A stretch of DNA of 64,000 nt from Crossiella sp. S99.2 (lineage in GTDB: Bacteria; Actinomycetota; Actinomycetes; Mycobacteriales; Pseudonocardiaceae): positions 62,001 through 126,000 of the forward strand of contig NZ_JALMDK010000003.1 of assembly GCF_023094165.1 (NCBI RefSeq), in the 5' to 3' direction. Shown piece by piece: positions 27,636-40,756 of the stretch. The translations under genes were made by a program, and so were the position numbers. The notes under the pieces are model-generated. The model searched no databases. It saw nothing but the letters and a program-made list of their open reading frames with translations, and was not told the DNA's origin. Positions within the stretch are counted from its first letter, which is position 1; every line of letters begins with the position of its first letter.

Positions 27636-28757
27636 ATGAGTGAGAGCACGATTGCCTCGGCTTCCGGCACTACGGCGGTGGTGCTGGAAGCCGAGGCCCT
27701 GACCAAACACTTCCCGGTCCGCAGAGCGGCCAGGGAGGTGCTCACCCGCACGGCGCGAACCGTGCACGCGGTGGATGAGGTCACGGTGCGACTGCGCCGG
27801 GGCCGGGTCACCGCACTGGTGGGCGAGTCCGGTTCGGGCAAGTCCACCGTGGCCAGGCTGCTGGCCCAGCTCTACCCGCGCACCAGCGGCGAGATCCGGC
27901 TGCACGGCGAGCCGGTCACCGTGCGCGGCGGCCGGAAGTTCCGCGCCTACAGCAAAAAAGTGCAGCTGATCTTCCAGGACCCGTTCGCCTCGCTGAACCC
28001 GGTGCACACCGTGCGCTACCACCTCGGCCGGGCCCTGAAGATCCACGGCAACGGCGGTGCGAACCGGGCCGAGCTGGAGACCGCGTTGCGGGAACTGCTC
28101 ACCCGGGTTTCGCTGACCCCGCCGGAACGCTACCTCGACAAGTTCCCGCACGAACTCTCCGGCGGCCAGCGCCAGCGGGTGGCCATCGCCCGCGCCCTGG
28201 GCGCTGACCCGGACGCGCTGCTTGCCGACGAACCAGTGTCCATGCTGGACGTCTCCATCCGGCTCGGCGTGCTGAACCTGTTGCGGGACCTCAAAGAACG
28301 CCTCCAGCTGGCCATCCTCTACATCACCCACGACATCGCCTCGGCCCGCTACTTCGCCGACGAGACCCTGGTGATGTACGCGGGCCGGATCGTGGAGGGC
28401 GGGGACAGCGAGACGCTCACCCAGCGCCCCGCGCACCCCTACACCCGGCTGCTCATCGACTCCGCCCCCGACCCGGACCGCGGCGTGCACGAGCAGGACG
28501 TGCCGGAGAAGGTGGATTCGCTGGCCGCACTGGGCAAGGACACCGCGCGCAGTGAGCCGCCCAGCCTGATCGACCCGCCGGCGGGCTGCCGGTTCCATCC
28601 GCGCTGTCCGCAGGCGATGGCCCGCTGCCGCACCGAGGTCCCGCCCCGCTTCGACATCGGCGACGGTGCCGGTCACTGGGCCGCCTGCTGGCTGTACGCG
28701 GTGGACGATCCGGCCCGTGAATCGGCCGGGGAACCCGCGGGGGAGCCGGTCTCGTGA
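27636..28757 (+). CDS. Opp/Dpp-type ABC transporter ATPase (F-like)
   Basis: This 373-aa nucleotide-binding subunit has Walker [10 protein letters not shown], the Q-loop [10 protein letters not shown], signature [15 protein letters not shown] and Walker [12 protein letters not shown]. Its C-terminal oligopeptide-transporter extension contains [18 protein letters not shown] 27636 follows CAGGAGGAC. It pairs with the second ATPase in the operon. Its stop overlaps the next gene by 4 nt. Confidence 0.9.
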   Translation: MSESTIASASGTTAVVLEAEALTKHFPVRRAAREVLTRTARTVHAVDEVTVRLRRGRVTALVGESGSGKSTVARLLAQLYPRTSGEIRLHGEPVTVRGGRKFRAYSKKVQLIFQDPFASLNPVHTVRYHLGRALKIHGNGGANRAELETALRELLTRVSLTPPERYLDKFPHELSGGQRQRVAIARALGADPDALLADEPVSMLDVSIRLGVLNLLRDLKERLQLAILYITHDIASARYFADETLVMYAGRIVEGGDSETLTQRPAHPYTRLLIDSAPDPDRGVHEQDVPEKVDSLAALGKDTARSEPPSLIDPPAGCRFHPRCPQAMARCRTEVPPRFDIGDGAGHWAACWLYAVDDPARESAGEPAGEPVS

Positions 28758-29734
28758 GATTCGTGCTCCAGCGCCTGGCGTTCTACCTGTTCACCGCCTG
28801 GGCCGCGGTGACCATCAACTTCTTCATCCCCCGGCTCATCCCCGGCGACCCGGTCACCTCGCTGATCTCCCGCCAGCAGGGCGCGATGAGCGCGGAGAAC
28901 ATCCAGTCGCTGTATGTCCTCTTTGGACTCGACGGCGATCAGAGCATCTTCGAGCAGTACCTGGACTACGTCGCCCAGTTGCTCAGCGGCGACCTGGGCC
29001 TGTCCTTCACTTTCTTCCCCACCCCGGTCTCCGACGTGCTCGCGCAAAGCCTGCCGTGGACGGTGATCCTGGTCGGCATCACCACCATCGCCAGCTTCCT
29101 CATCGGCACCGGCCTCGGCGTGCTCGCCGGATGGCGGCGCGGCTCCTGGGTGGACCTGGTGCTGCCGGTGACCACCTTCCTGTCCTCGGTGCCCTACTTC
29201 TGGCTCGGCCTGATCGCGATCACCCTCTTCGCCGGCATCGACGGCGCCTTCCCGGCCTCGGGTGGATTCGAGGCGGGACTGGTGCCGGGCTGGGATCTGG
29301 AGTTCCTCGGCAGCGCGCTCTACCACAGCATCCTGCCCGCGGTGACGATCATCATCTCCTCGATGAGCGGCTGGATCCTGAGCATGCGCAACATGATGGT
29401 CACCGTGGCCGCCGAGGACTACGTCACCGTCGCGCACGCCAAGGGCCTCTCCGAAAGCCGGGTCGCCCTGAGCTACGCCGCGCGCAACGCGGTGCTGCCC
29501 AACGTTTCCGGCCTCGCGCTGTCCCTCGGGTTCATCGTCGGCGGCACCCTGCTGGTCGAGATCGTCTTCTCCTACCCCGGCGTGGGCTTCCAGCTCTTCC
29601 AGGCCGTCGGCGCCAAGGACTACCCGCTGCTGCAGGGTATCTTCCTGGTGATCACGCTGTCCGTGCTGGTCGCCAACCTCCTCGCCGACCTGGCCTACCT
29701 CGCCCTCGACCCGCGCACCCGCAAGGAGGGCTGA
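28754..29734 (+). CDS. ABC transporter permease (DppB/OppB-like)
   Basis: This 326-aa permease has six or so membrane helices. The family-typical N-terminus reads [20 protein letters not shown]. The EAA-loop segment is [20 protein letters not shown] and is followed by VLPNVSG. A GTG start overlaps the ATPase stop. It forms the channel with the next permease. Confidence 0.9.
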   Translation: MRFVLQRLAFYLFTAWAAVTINFFIPRLIPGDPVTSLISRQQGAMSAENIQSLYVLFGLDGDQSIFEQYLDYVAQLLSGDLGLSFTFFPTPVSDVLAQSLPWTVILVGITTIASFLIGTGLGVLAGWRRGSWVDLVLPVTTFLSSVPYFWLGLIAITLFAGIDGAFPASGGFEAGLVPGWDLEFLGSALYHSILPAVTIIISSMSGWILSMRNMMVTVAAEDYVTVAHAKGLSESRVALSYAARNAVLPNVSGLALSLGFIVGGTLLVEIVFSYPGVGFQLFQAVGAKDYPLLQGIFLVITLSVLVANLLADLAYLALDPRTRKEG

Positions 29735-29737
29735 GCC

Positions 29738-31737
<2,000 letters not shown>

Positions 31738-31753
31738 GCGAGAAGGAGACAGC

Positions 31754-33166
<1,413 letters not shown>

Positions 33167-33240
33167 CGAATGGCGGGTGCGGCGGCCGGTCCGGCTGCCG
33201 CACCATGTAGCACGGTTCTCCCGCACACTCCCGCCGCCAC

Positions 33241-33256
33241 GGGAAACCGCTTTCCC
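33241..33256. promoter_or_regulatory. Palindrome GGGAAACCGCTTTCCC upstream of sugar dehydrogenase
   Basis: Perfect 6-bp arms GGGAAA/TTTCCC flank CCGC, 27 bp before the ATG of the PQQ-type dehydrogenase. The form resembles LacI-family operators. A related AAGCGCTT lies just inside the gene (33300-33307). Confidence 0.5.
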
Positions 33257-33283
33257 TCACTGCACACCTTGAGAGGAACGGTT

Positions 33284-34768
33284 ATGAGAACTGGCTTGAA
33301 AGCGCTTACCAGAGTGGCGCTGCCGGTGGTGGTCCTGGCGGGTGGCCTGGTCCTGCCTGCCCTGTCCGCGGGCGCGGCGCCGGTCCGGTACGAGGCCGAG
33401 AACGCCACCATCTCCCAGGGACTGGTGGAGTCCAACCACGCCGGGTTCAGCGGCGCGGGTTTCGTCAACAACGACAACGTGGCGGGCAGCTACGTCGAGT
33501 GGACGGTGAACGCCCCGTCCGCCACCGGCAACGCGGTGCTCGCCTTCCGCTACGCCAACGGCAGCGGCGCCAACCGGCCACTGGACATCACGGTCAACGG
33601 CAACCTGGTGTCGAATGATCTGGCCTTCCCCAGCAACGGCTGGACGAACTACCAGAGCGTGACGGTCAACGCCGCGCTCAACGCCGGGGCCAACACCATC
33701 CGGGCCACCGGGGCCACCGCCACCGGCGGCCCCAACCTGGACGCCCTGGACGTGGACACCGCGCCGGTGCCCGGCCGCGGCAACCCGCAGCCCCCGGCCA
33801 ACGTCAGCACCGGCTGGTCCATCCCGTGGGCGGTCTCCTTCCTGCCCGACGGCCAGTCGGCGCTGGTGACCGAGCGGGACACGTTCCGGGTGTTCCGGGC
33901 CGGGCTCAACGGCAGCAAGACCCAGGTCGGCACGGTGCCCAACAGCACCACCACCGGCGGTGAGGGCGGCCTGATGGGCGTGGCGGTCTCGCCCGGCTGG
34001 AACGGCGCCAGCGATCAGGACGTGTTCTTCTTCCACACCTCCAACGACGGTGGCGCGCAGGCGAACCGGATCGTGCGGATGAGCTTCAACGGCACCACGT
34101 TGAGCAACCGCCAGATCATCGTCAACAACCTGCCGTCCAGCCGGTTCCACAACGGCGGCCAGCTCAAGTTCGGCCCGGACGGGTTCCTGTACGCCACCAC
34201 CGGTGACGCGCAGAACACCAGCCTGGCGCAGAACCTGAACAGCCCGGCCGGCAAGGTCCTGCGCTTCACCCGCACCGGCGCCCCCGCGCCCGGCAACCCG
34301 TTCAACTCGCTGGTCTACAGCTACGGGCACCGCAACGCCCAGGGCCTGGCCTGGGACTCGGCAGGTCGGCTGTGGTCGGCGGAACTGGGCAACGTCTCTA
34401 CGGATGAGCTGAACCTGATCCTGCCCGGTCGCAACTACGGCTGGCCGCAGTGCGAGGGCAACTGCGGGGTCGCCGGGATGGAGAACCCGAAGCGGACCTG
34501 GACCACCGCCGAGGCTTCGCCCAGCTCCCTGGCGATCGTGAACGACACAGCCTATGTCGCGGCACTGCGTGGGCAGCGGCTCTGGCGGGTCGAGCTGAAC
34601 GGCACCAGCGCCGGCGCGACCACGGCCCACTTCACCACCTTCGGCCGGTTGCGTTCGGTGGTGAAGGTGCCGGGCGCCAACGCCATCTGGATCGGCACCA
34701 CCAACGCCGACGGCAACGGCGGCCAGGGCCCCGGCTCCGACCGGATCCTGCGCAGCGAAATCCGCTGA
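33284..34768 (+). CDS. Secreted CBM6/35-like plus PQQ-dependent sugar dehydrogenase
   Basis: This 494-aa exported protein has a signal peptide ending near GAAPV (residue 33). A carbohydrate-binding module follows (about 35-155, YEAENATISQG...GSYVEWTV). The C-terminal domain is a sorbosone/glucose-dehydrogenase-like propeller (about 165-494) with PWAVSFLPDG, RFHNGGQLKFGPDGFLYATTGD, SYGHRNAQGLAWD and GRNYGWPQCEG. Such enzymes oxidise sugars with PQQ. The carbohydrate module suggests it is targeted to polysaccharide. GAGAGGA precedes the ATG. It lies 117 bp after the GH1 gene and has its own operator-like palindrome. Confidence 0.85.
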   Translation: MRTGLKALTRVALPVVVLAGGLVLPALSAGAAPVRYEAENATISQGLVESNHAGFSGAGFVNNDNVAGSYVEWTVNAPSATGNAVLAFRYANGSGANRPLDITVNGNLVSNDLAFPSNGWTNYQSVTVNAALNAGANTIRATGATATGGPNLDALDVDTAPVPGRGNPQPPANVSTGWSIPWAVSFLPDGQSALVTERDTFRVFRAGLNGSKTQVGTVPNSTTTGGEGGLMGVAVSPGWNGASDQDVFFFHTSNDGGAQANRIVRMSFNGTTLSNRQIIVNNLPSSRFHNGGQLKFGPDGFLYATTGDAQNTSLAQNLNSPAGKVLRFTRTGAPAPGNPFNSLVYSYGHRNAQGLAWDSAGRLWSAELGNVSTDELNLILPGRNYGWPQCEGNCGVAGMENPKRTWTTAEASPSSLAIVNDTAYVAALRGQRLWRVELNGTSAGATTAHFTTFGRLRSVVKVPGANAIWIGTTNADGNGGQGPGSDRILRSEIR

Positions 34769-34820
34769 TCGCGTGCTGTCGGGCGAGCGGTCCCAGCCCG
34801 CCCGACAGCCCGCCACCCGA

Positions 34821-34914
34821 GTGTTGGCCGTGCCACTTGGCCCAACTCGTACGCCCACTTCGGCCAACCGGGCGTACGAGTTGGGCCAACTCGCCGTACG
34901 ACAACGGCCAACAC
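34821..34914. repeat. TTGGCCCAA repeat copy 2 with perfect 20-bp hairpin
   Basis: Outer arms GTGTTGGCCGT/ACGGCCAACAC (11 bp) enclose a perfect 20-bp inverted repeat. TTGGCCCAACTCGTACGCCC at 34837-34856 pairs with 34870-34889 across a 13-nt loop. The element lies between convergent stops (34768 and 34936), so it probably terminates both transcripts. It is a diverged relative of the copy at 61-139. Confidence 0.8.
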
Positions 34915-34935
34915 GCCGGGTGGGGTGGGGTGGGG

Positions 34936-36183
34936 TTAGCGGACGTGGCGGGCTAGGTCGGCGTGGGAGCCGGAGGGCATGTAGGCGGGGAGGATGGCGT
35001 CTACCGAGAAGCCGCCGTCGGGGCGAGGGCCCGCGTTGATGGTGCCGCTGACCAGGGCTACTCGCTGGCGTAGGCCGAGCAGGCCGCCGCCGGTGGCGGG
35101 GCCGGGGGATTTGGCCAGGTGGATCGGGGTTGGCGGGCGGGGTGGGGCGCTGTTGCGGATGCTGAGCCAGACCCGGTCGGCGCCGTAGCGGACCTGGACG
35201 CGGACCTGGGTGCCTGGCGCGTGTTTGCGGACGTTGGCCAGGGCCTCTTGCACGATGCGGAAGGCGGTGCGGCCCACCACGGGGGAGGTGTGCACGGGGG
35301 AGCCGTCCTGGACCAGGTCGACGCCGATGCCCACCGAGACCGTTTCGGCGACCAGGGCGGACAGGTCGGGGAGGGCGGTGGCGGGGGCTTCTACCGCCGC
35401 TTCGCCGTTGGCGCTCTTGGCGGGGAGGGTGCGCAGGACGCCGACCAGGTCGCGGAGTTCGTCCAGGGCGTGGCAGCCCGCGGCGCGGAGGTCTTCGGCG
35501 GCCTGGCGGGTGGCCTCGTCGGGAGCGGTCATCCGGAGGGCGCCCGCTTGCAGGACCATCAGGCTGACTCGGTGGGTCAGCACGTCGTGCATCTCGCCGG
35601 CCAGGCGGACGCGCTGGTCGGCGCGGGCCTGTTCGGCCAGCAGGCGGGACTCGGTGGCGGCGCGTTCGGCGCGTTCGGACTCGGCGCGGGCCAGGGCGCG
35701 GCGAGCCAGCAGGTGCCTGCCCAGGAGCACGGGGACCAGGGTGAGCAGGATGCCGGTGGTGATCTCGGCGAGTTCCGGTTGCCACGGGCGGGCGGCCAGT
35801 ACAGCGGCCGCGGCGACCAGGGGCCACCAGTACGCCTGGAGTGGGCGGGGGATGGTGACGGCGGCGACGGTGAGGGCGGCGGCCAGCCAGGGGACCGCGA
35901 GGAGGTCGGGTGGGAGGAGCAGGCCGGGGAGGGCCAGTTCGGCGACCGCGGCGCCGGTGAGGCCGAAAGTGGCCACAGCGGGAGTGGTGGCGCGGGCGAA
36001 GACCAGCACGCTGGCCACGGCCTGCAGCAGCACCCCGGCGGGCGGGTAGGCGTCCGCGGGCCACCACAGTGAACCGAGTAGTGGGGGGAGCAGTCCGATG
36101 GCGAGCAGGGCAAGCGCGGCCGCCGCGTCCACGGGTCTAGCCCGGCGCGGTGGCCACCATGGCCGGCGGGAAGGTGCCTGCAC
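34936..36183 (-). CDS. Orphan sensor histidine kinase (HisKA_3 type)
   Basis: This 415-aa membrane histidine kinase has about five N-terminal hydrophobic segments (to about residue 150), then a HisKA_3 dimerisation helix. The phospho-acceptor is in GEMHDVLTHRVSLM near residue 200. An HATPase domain follows with EALANVRKHA (N box) and GGGLLGLRQRV (G box). The usual partner, a NarL-type response regulator, is not adjacent on either side. The GTG start at 36183 is the longest. It is tail-to-tail with the sugar dehydrogenase across the repeat hairpin. Confidence 0.85.
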   Translation of the reverse strand: MQAPSRRPWWPPRRARPVDAAAALALLAIGLLPPLLGSLWWPADAYPPAGVLLQAVASVLVFARATTPAVATFGLTGAAVAELALPGLLLPPDLLAVPWLAAALTVAAVTIPRPLQAYWWPLVAAAAVLAARPWQPELAEITTGILLTLVPVLLGRHLLARRALARAESERAERAATESRLLAEQARADQRVRLAGEMHDVLTHRVSLMVLQAGALRMTAPDEATRQAAEDLRAAGCHALDELRDLVGVLRTLPAKSANGEAAVEAPATALPDLSALVAETVSVGIGVDLVQDGSPVHTSPVVGRTAFRIVQEALANVRKHAPGTQVRVQVRYGADRVWLSIRNSAPPRPPTPIHLAKSPGPATGGGLLGLRQRVALVSGTINAGPRPDGGFSVDAILPAYMPSGSHADLARHVR

Positions 36184-36565
36184 ACCGAGAACGGTACTGA
36201 CTGGATGGTCGGTTCAGGTGAGAGAAACGCCTTTCGGCCCCCTCAAGTCCCTACGAACGTTGTCGTTCGGGGCAGTGGGTGCTCCTTTGGTCGCATTCCG
36301 CTGCCCAAGGGGGCAGCTGGGACCGGCGCCTGGTCCGGACCGGTCCGTACCCTGGAGGGGTGAAGTGGTCACCGGACTTATCGGTTCCGGGTCCTGTCGA
36401 CCCCGCGTACGACGTCAGGACACGAAACCGCAAGTGCAATCGATGATCCGCCGATCGACTCTACGCACCGCGGACGCGGCCGGGGTGCGTCCCTTCGGGC
36501 TAATCGGCGCACCGAAAACAGAAACTGGTCAGTCTACTTTTTGTTCGGTGAATTAACCTGGAGCC
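36184..36565. other. Intergenic region before the HxlR gene
   Basis: This 382-bp divergent gap lies between the histidine kinase and the HxlR gene. The last 40 bp are AT-rich (CTACTTTTTGTTCGG) and should hold the HxlR promoter. A small inverted repeat CGAAC/GTTCG occurs near 36255. No gene is evident. Confidence 0.4.
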
Positions 36566-36964
36566 ATGTCCGTCCCGCCCTCGATGCTCACCGCGCGACT
36601 GCCCGCTCCGGTGCCCCTGGACGAGCAGGCGAGTTGTCCGGTCTCCGAGGTGTTCCAGCGCATTGGCGACCGCTGGAGCGTGCTGGTGCTGGTCCTGCTG
36701 AACCAGCGCCCACACCGGTACAACGAGTTGCACCGCGCCATGGAAGGCCTCAGCCGCCGCATGCTCACCCGCACCCTGCGCGCCCTGGAACGCGACGGAC
36801 TCGTGGCCCGCACCGTGTTCCCGACCGTGCCGCCGGGGGTGGAGTACGAGCTGACCGAACTGGGTCGCAGCCTCCTGATCCCGCTGTCCGCGCTCTCGGA
36901 CTGGGCCGTGGGCACCGCGCCGCGGATCGAGCGCCACCGCGCGGAGTTCGACGCCCGGCCGTAG
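36566..36964 (+). CDS. HxlR-family transcriptional regulator
   Basis: This 132-aa winged-helix protein has the HxlR pattern: a Cys near the N-terminus (ASCPVSEVFQRIGDRW), RYNELHRAMEGLSRRMLTRTLRALERDGLV for the recognition region, and PPGVEYELTELGRSL for the wing. HxlR proteins respond to aldehydes, quinones or oxidants in studied cases. It stands alone, 125 bp before the GH3 gene, and is not obviously part of its control. Confidence 0.87.
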   Translation: MSVPPSMLTARLPAPVPLDEQASCPVSEVFQRIGDRWSVLVLVLLNQRPHRYNELHRAMEGLSRRMLTRTLRALERDGLVARTVFPTVPPGVEYELTELGRSLLIPLSALSDWAVGTAPRIERHRAEFDARP

Positions 36965-37037
36965 GCACTTCGGCCAAACGCGGCAACCTTGGCGGAACCG
37001 GTTGACGACTCGATTCAGCACGGCCCAGAATCGCGGA

Positions 37038-37049
37038 GAGAGCGCTCTC
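37038..37049. promoter_or_regulatory. LacI-type operator GAGAGCGCTCTC upstream of GH3 gene
   Basis: A perfect 12-bp palindrome lies 40 bp before the GH3 ATG. It shares AGAGCGCTCT with the site before the ABC operon and resembles CebR/LacI operators, suggesting that secreted hydrolysis and uptake are co-controlled. Confidence 0.65.
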
Positions 37050-37089
37050 AGCAGTGTGCCGACATCGTCGTCGAACGCCTGGAGTCGCC

Positions 37090-40000
37090 ATGCCCCCCGC
37101 ACCCCATCCCGGGTCACTCCGTCATCCCGCGCTGGTGTTCACCCTGTTGCTCGCCCTGATCGGCGGCGGGCTGCTCGCCGGCGGCCGGGCCGCCCGAGCC
37201 GAGGGAGTCCTTGTCTCCCAAGGGAAACCGACCATCGCCTCCTCGGTGGAGAACGCGGTCATGGTGGCCGCCGCGGCCACCGACGGCGATCTGGGCACCC
37301 GCTGGTCCAGCCAGGCCGCCGACGCGCAGTGGCTCCAGGTCGACCTGGGCGCCCCGGTGACGGTGGACCGGATCACCCTGCACTGGGAGGCCGCCTACGC
37401 CACCCGGTTCCGGATCGAGTTCTCCACCGACGGCTCGGCCTGGACCAGCCCGCACACCGGCGCGGGCACCCCCGGCGTGCAGAACCTGGCCGTGGCGGGC
37501 GTGGCCCGGTACGTGCGCTGGGTCGGGCTCAGCCGCGCCACCGGGTACGGCTACTCGCTGTGGGAGTTCCAGGTCTACGGCGCCGCGCCCAGTGCCAACA
37601 TCGCCGCCTACGCCCAGGTGAGCGCCTCCTCGCACGAGGGCGGCAACGCCCCGGCCGCCGCACTGGACGGACGCCTGGGCACCCGCTGGTCCAGTCAGTT
37701 CGGCAACGACCACGAGTGGCTGCGGATCGACTTCGGCGGCCGCGCCCAGCTCACCGGCGTGGTGCTGCACTGGGAAGGCGCCTACGCCAAGGCACATCGC
37801 CTCGAACTCTCCGACGACGGCAACGCCTGGCGGCCCCTGCACAGCACGGCCGAGGGCACCGGCGGCGTGGAACGGATCAGCGCCGCGGGCAGTGGCCGGT
37901 ACCTGCGCTGGACCGGCGTCACCAGGGCGACCGGGTACGGCTATTCGCTGTGGGAACTCCAGGTGCTCGGCACCGTGGACAACACCGCCAGCACCCCGCC
38001 GCTGCTGTCCCCGCCGACCCGCCCGCCCGGCGGCCCGGCCCGGTTCGCCCTGCACACCCCCGGCGACCAAGCCATGATCACCGACACCCGCCGCCCGGAG
38101 TTCCGCTGGGCCGCGGTGCCCGGCGCGACCCGCTATGAGCTGTGGCTCAACGTCAGCCGCGCCGACTACGACTACACCGCCCCCGGCAACCTCCTGGACC
38201 TGCACACCAAGGTCGCCGAGACCACCACGCCGAACTACACCCCGGCCTGGGACATCCCGGACCGCTGGACCTACCGCTGGCACGTCCTCGCGGTGACCGG
38301 CGGCGGCACCCAGGTCTCGGCCACGCACACCTTCAGCCTCTACCGGCCTGCCCTGGAAACCGTCGCCGACGGCATCGGCCTGATCGGCGGCAGCCGGGAC
38401 CTCAACCGGGACGGCGCGATCCAGCCGTATGAGAACTGGCGGCTGCCGGTGCAGGCCAGGGTGGACGACCTGCTCGGCCGGATGACCACCGAGGAGAAGG
38501 CGTATCAGCTGTTCTACAACGCCCAGCGCTTCCCCAACTCCGGCTGGCACTTCGGGCCCGCCGACGCCCAGGATCTGCACAACACCCTCCTGGCGGCCGG
38601 CGGAACCCGCCTCGGTATCCCGTTCGTCACCGCCGGGGACACCGTCAGCGGCTACCAGACCACCTACCCCACCCAGAGCGGACTCGCCGCCGCCGGGAAC
38701 CACCTGTTGACCCACCGGCTCGGCGATATGCAACGCCGCGAACAACTGGAGGTCGGCGCCCGCGGCACCCTCGGACCGATCGCCGAGGTCGGCACCAAGG
38801 TGCTCTACCCACGGATCCAGGAGGGCAACGGCGAGGACGCCCAGGTGGCCGCCGCCCAGGTCCGCGCGCTCGTCTCCGGCCTGCAGGGCGGCCCCGAACT
38901 GAACCCGAACTCGGTGCTGGCCACCGTGAAGCACTGGCCGGGCGAGGGCGCGGGTGGGGAGGCGCTGATCGTCTACGACGGGGTGACCATCAAGTACCAC
39001 CTGATCCCGTTCCGGGCCGCGCTGGAAGCGGGCGCGGTGAACATCATGCCCGGCTACGCGGGCAGCTCCTTCCTCGATCCCGGCGGCCCCGGCGCGGGCG
39101 ACAGCGCCAAGATCCTGGCCTACCTGCGGCGCGAACTCGGCTACACCGGACTGATCACCACCGACTGGCTGCCGTCCGGTTCCTGGGTCGGCGCGGCCAA
39201 CGCCGGCTCCGATGTGATGGGCGGCGCCGACCCCGGCGCACCCGGCTACTCCATCGGCCAGTTCATCGCCGGCGTGCCCCTGGCCCGCATCGACGACGCG
39301 GTGCGGCGGGTGCTGTCGCTGAAGTTCCGGCTCGGCATCTTCGAGGCCCCCTACGGCGATCCGGTCAACGGCCCGTACCGGTTCCACCAGCCCGGCCACG
39401 TCCAGCTGGCCAACCAAGCCGCCCGCGAAGCCCTGACCCTGCTCAGGAACGACGGCGTGCTGCCACTGCGGCTCACCCGCGGCGACAACATCGTGGTGGC
39501 CGGACCCCGCGCCGACGACGAGGCCGCCTGCTGCATCTGGACCAGCTTCTTCCACGAGGAGTACGGCTCGCAGACCATGCTCGCCGCGATCCGCGCCCGC
39601 GCCGAGGCGGCCGGGGTCACCGTGCACCTGGACACCGCGCCCAACCCGAGACTCGCCGTGGTCGCGGTGGGGGAGACCTCCTACACACACGGCACGAACT
39701 GGGTGAAGGAACAGCCGTTCCTGCCCCCGGACCAGCTCGCGCTGATCCAGGACTTCCGGCGCCGCGGCATCCCGGTGGTGGTCGCGCTGGTCATGCCCAG
39801 GCCGTACGTGATCACCGAATGGCAGGACCAGGTCGGCGCGATCGTGCTCACCTACCGCGGCGGCGAGGAGATGGGCCCGGCTTTGGCCAGTCTGCTCTTC
39901 GGCGACTTCCAACCCAGCGGCAAGTTGCCGTGGCAGCTGCCCCGACTGCTCTCCGACGTGCTCCGCCCCGGCGGCCAGGACATCCTCGAAGACGCCAACG

Positions 40001-40143
40001 AAGCCTGGGACCTCCCGTACGACCTGGGCGCCACCCCGGCCCAGCGCGCCGAGATCCGGGCGCACATCGACGCCGGACGGCCCGTGCCGCCGGTGTACGG
40101 CAACCCGCTCTACCAGTTCGGCTCCGGCCGCACCGGCTGGTGA
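37090..40143 (+). CDS. Secreted GH3 glycoside hydrolase with two F5/8C domains
   Basis: This 1017-aa exported enzyme has a signal peptide (to about residue 37). Two F5/8 type C (CBM32-like) domains follow (about 40-172 and 175-300), each ending GYGYSLWE(F/L)QV(Y/L)G, then an FN3-like module (about 320-420) and a GH3 catalytic region. GH3 landmarks are VKHWPGEG and GLITTDWLP with Asp692 in the nucleophile position, and a C-terminal GH3_C part with LLRNDGVLPL. It probably trims beta-linked oligosaccharides outside the cell. The ATG follows GGAG, and a LacI-type palindrome lies 40 bp upstream. Confidence 0.86.
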   Translation: MPPAPHPGSLRHPALVFTLLLALIGGGLLAGGRAARAEGVLVSQGKPTIASSVENAVMVAAAATDGDLGTRWSSQAADAQWLQVDLGAPVTVDRITLHWEAAYATRFRIEFSTDGSAWTSPHTGAGTPGVQNLAVAGVARYVRWVGLSRATGYGYSLWEFQVYGAAPSANIAAYAQVSASSHEGGNAPAAALDGRLGTRWSSQFGNDHEWLRIDFGGRAQLTGVVLHWEGAYAKAHRLELSDDGNAWRPLHSTAEGTGGVERISAAGSGRYLRWTGVTRATGYGYSLWELQVLGTVDNTASTPPLLSPPTRPPGGPARFALHTPGDQAMITDTRRPEFRWAAVPGATRYELWLNVSRADYDYTAPGNLLDLHTKVAETTTPNYTPAWDIPDRWTYRWHVLAVTGGGTQVSATHTFSLYRPALETVADGIGLIGGSRDLNRDGAIQPYENWRLPVQARVDDLLGRMTTEEKAYQLFYNAQRFPNSGWHFGPADAQDLHNTLLAAGGTRLGIPFVTAGDTVSGYQTTYPTQSGLAAAGNHLLTHRLGDMQRREQLEVGARGTLGPIAEVGTKVLYPRIQEGNGEDAQVAAAQVRALVSGLQGGPELNPNSVLATVKHWPGEGAGGEALIVYDGVTIKYHLIPFRAALEAGAVNIMPGYAGSSFLDPGGPGAGDSAKILAYLRRELGYTGLITTDWLPSGSWVGAANAGSDVMGGADPGAPGYSIGQFIAGVPLARIDDAVRRVLSLKFRLGIFEAPYGDPVNGPYRFHQPGHVQLANQAAREALTLLRNDGVLPLRLTRGDNIVVAGPRADDEAACCIWTSFFHEEYGSQTMLAAIRARAEAAGVTVHLDTAPNPRLAVVAVGETSYTHGTNWVKEQPFLPPDQLALIQDFRRRGIPVVVALVMPRPYVITEWQDQVGAIVLTYRGGEEMGPALASLLFGDFQPSGKLPWQLPRLLSDVLRPGGQDILEDANEAWDLPYDLGATPAQRAEIRAHIDAGRPVPPVYGNPLYQFGSGRTGW

Positions 40144-40164
40144 CCCAGGGCGCGGCCCGTTCCC

Positions 40165-40617
40165 TCAATTCAGTGGGGGGACGGGCCCTCCGCGCTCCAC
40201 CTCGACGAACCGGCCGGTCTCCGCCCGCAACTGGGCCAGCAGGAACGCGCCAAGGCCCACATCGTCGGTCAGGCCGATGATCGGCAGGAACACCTCGGGC
40301 AACAGGTCGATCGGGGAGATGATGTAGATGATCCCGGCGATCCAGAACAACCGCTTGGACCACGGCGGCGCCGGATAACGGCGCTGACGCATCGCGCGCA
40401 GCATCCGCGGCAACGCCCGCACCCGCTGCACCGTGCTCGGCGAACCCAGGCCCTTGCGACGGCGGATTGTGCGGATGATCCCACCGATCAGGGCCAGTCC
40501 GCCCAGGACGGTCAGCACGATGCCCACCGTGTTCGGCGCCATCCACAGCACGGTGGAATCCAGCCGCCAGAACGCCAGTCCGCCCAGTGCGAGCAGCGCC
40601 ACCCCGAGAACGAGCAC
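40165..40617 (-). CDS. DUF1232 (YkvA-like) membrane protein
   Basis: This 150-aa membrane protein has two N-terminal hydrophobic segments and the DUF1232 signature YIISPIDLLPEVFLPIIGLTDD near residues 98-119. The GTG at 40617 was chosen because AAGGAGTGGGGGAGG lies just upstream and the first helix begins at once. A longer TTG-start frame to 40725 adds a sequence without character. Function of the family is unknown. Confidence 0.8.
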   Translation of the reverse strand: MLVLGVALLALGGLAFWRLDSTVLWMAPNTVGIVLTVLGGLALIGGIIRTIRRRKGLGSPSTVQRVRALPRMLRAMRQRRYPAPPWSKRLFWIAGIIYIISPIDLLPEVFLPIIGLTDDVGLGAFLLAQLRAETGRFVEVERGGPVPPLN

Positions 40618-40756
40618 CCGACCTCCCCCACTCCTTGACCGGACAACGGTTCCCGGCGCACTGATCGCTGAACCAGGTGAACTCTCCGGCGTGTCACCAG
40701 GATAGCCCGGAGCGAGCTGGCGCAATCCTGGCGCGTTTCGCTACAACCCGGTCCCC

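Noticed and set aside
37114-40065. Antisense 983-aa open frame opposite the GH3 gene
   Set aside because: It is low-complexity Gly/Val/Ala-rich shadow sequence with no recognisable motif; the sense frame is a complete GH3 enzyme.
40618-40725. TTG-initiated N-terminal extension of the DUF1232 protein
   Set aside because: The internal GTG at 40617 has a strong ribosome site and starts directly at the first membrane helix.
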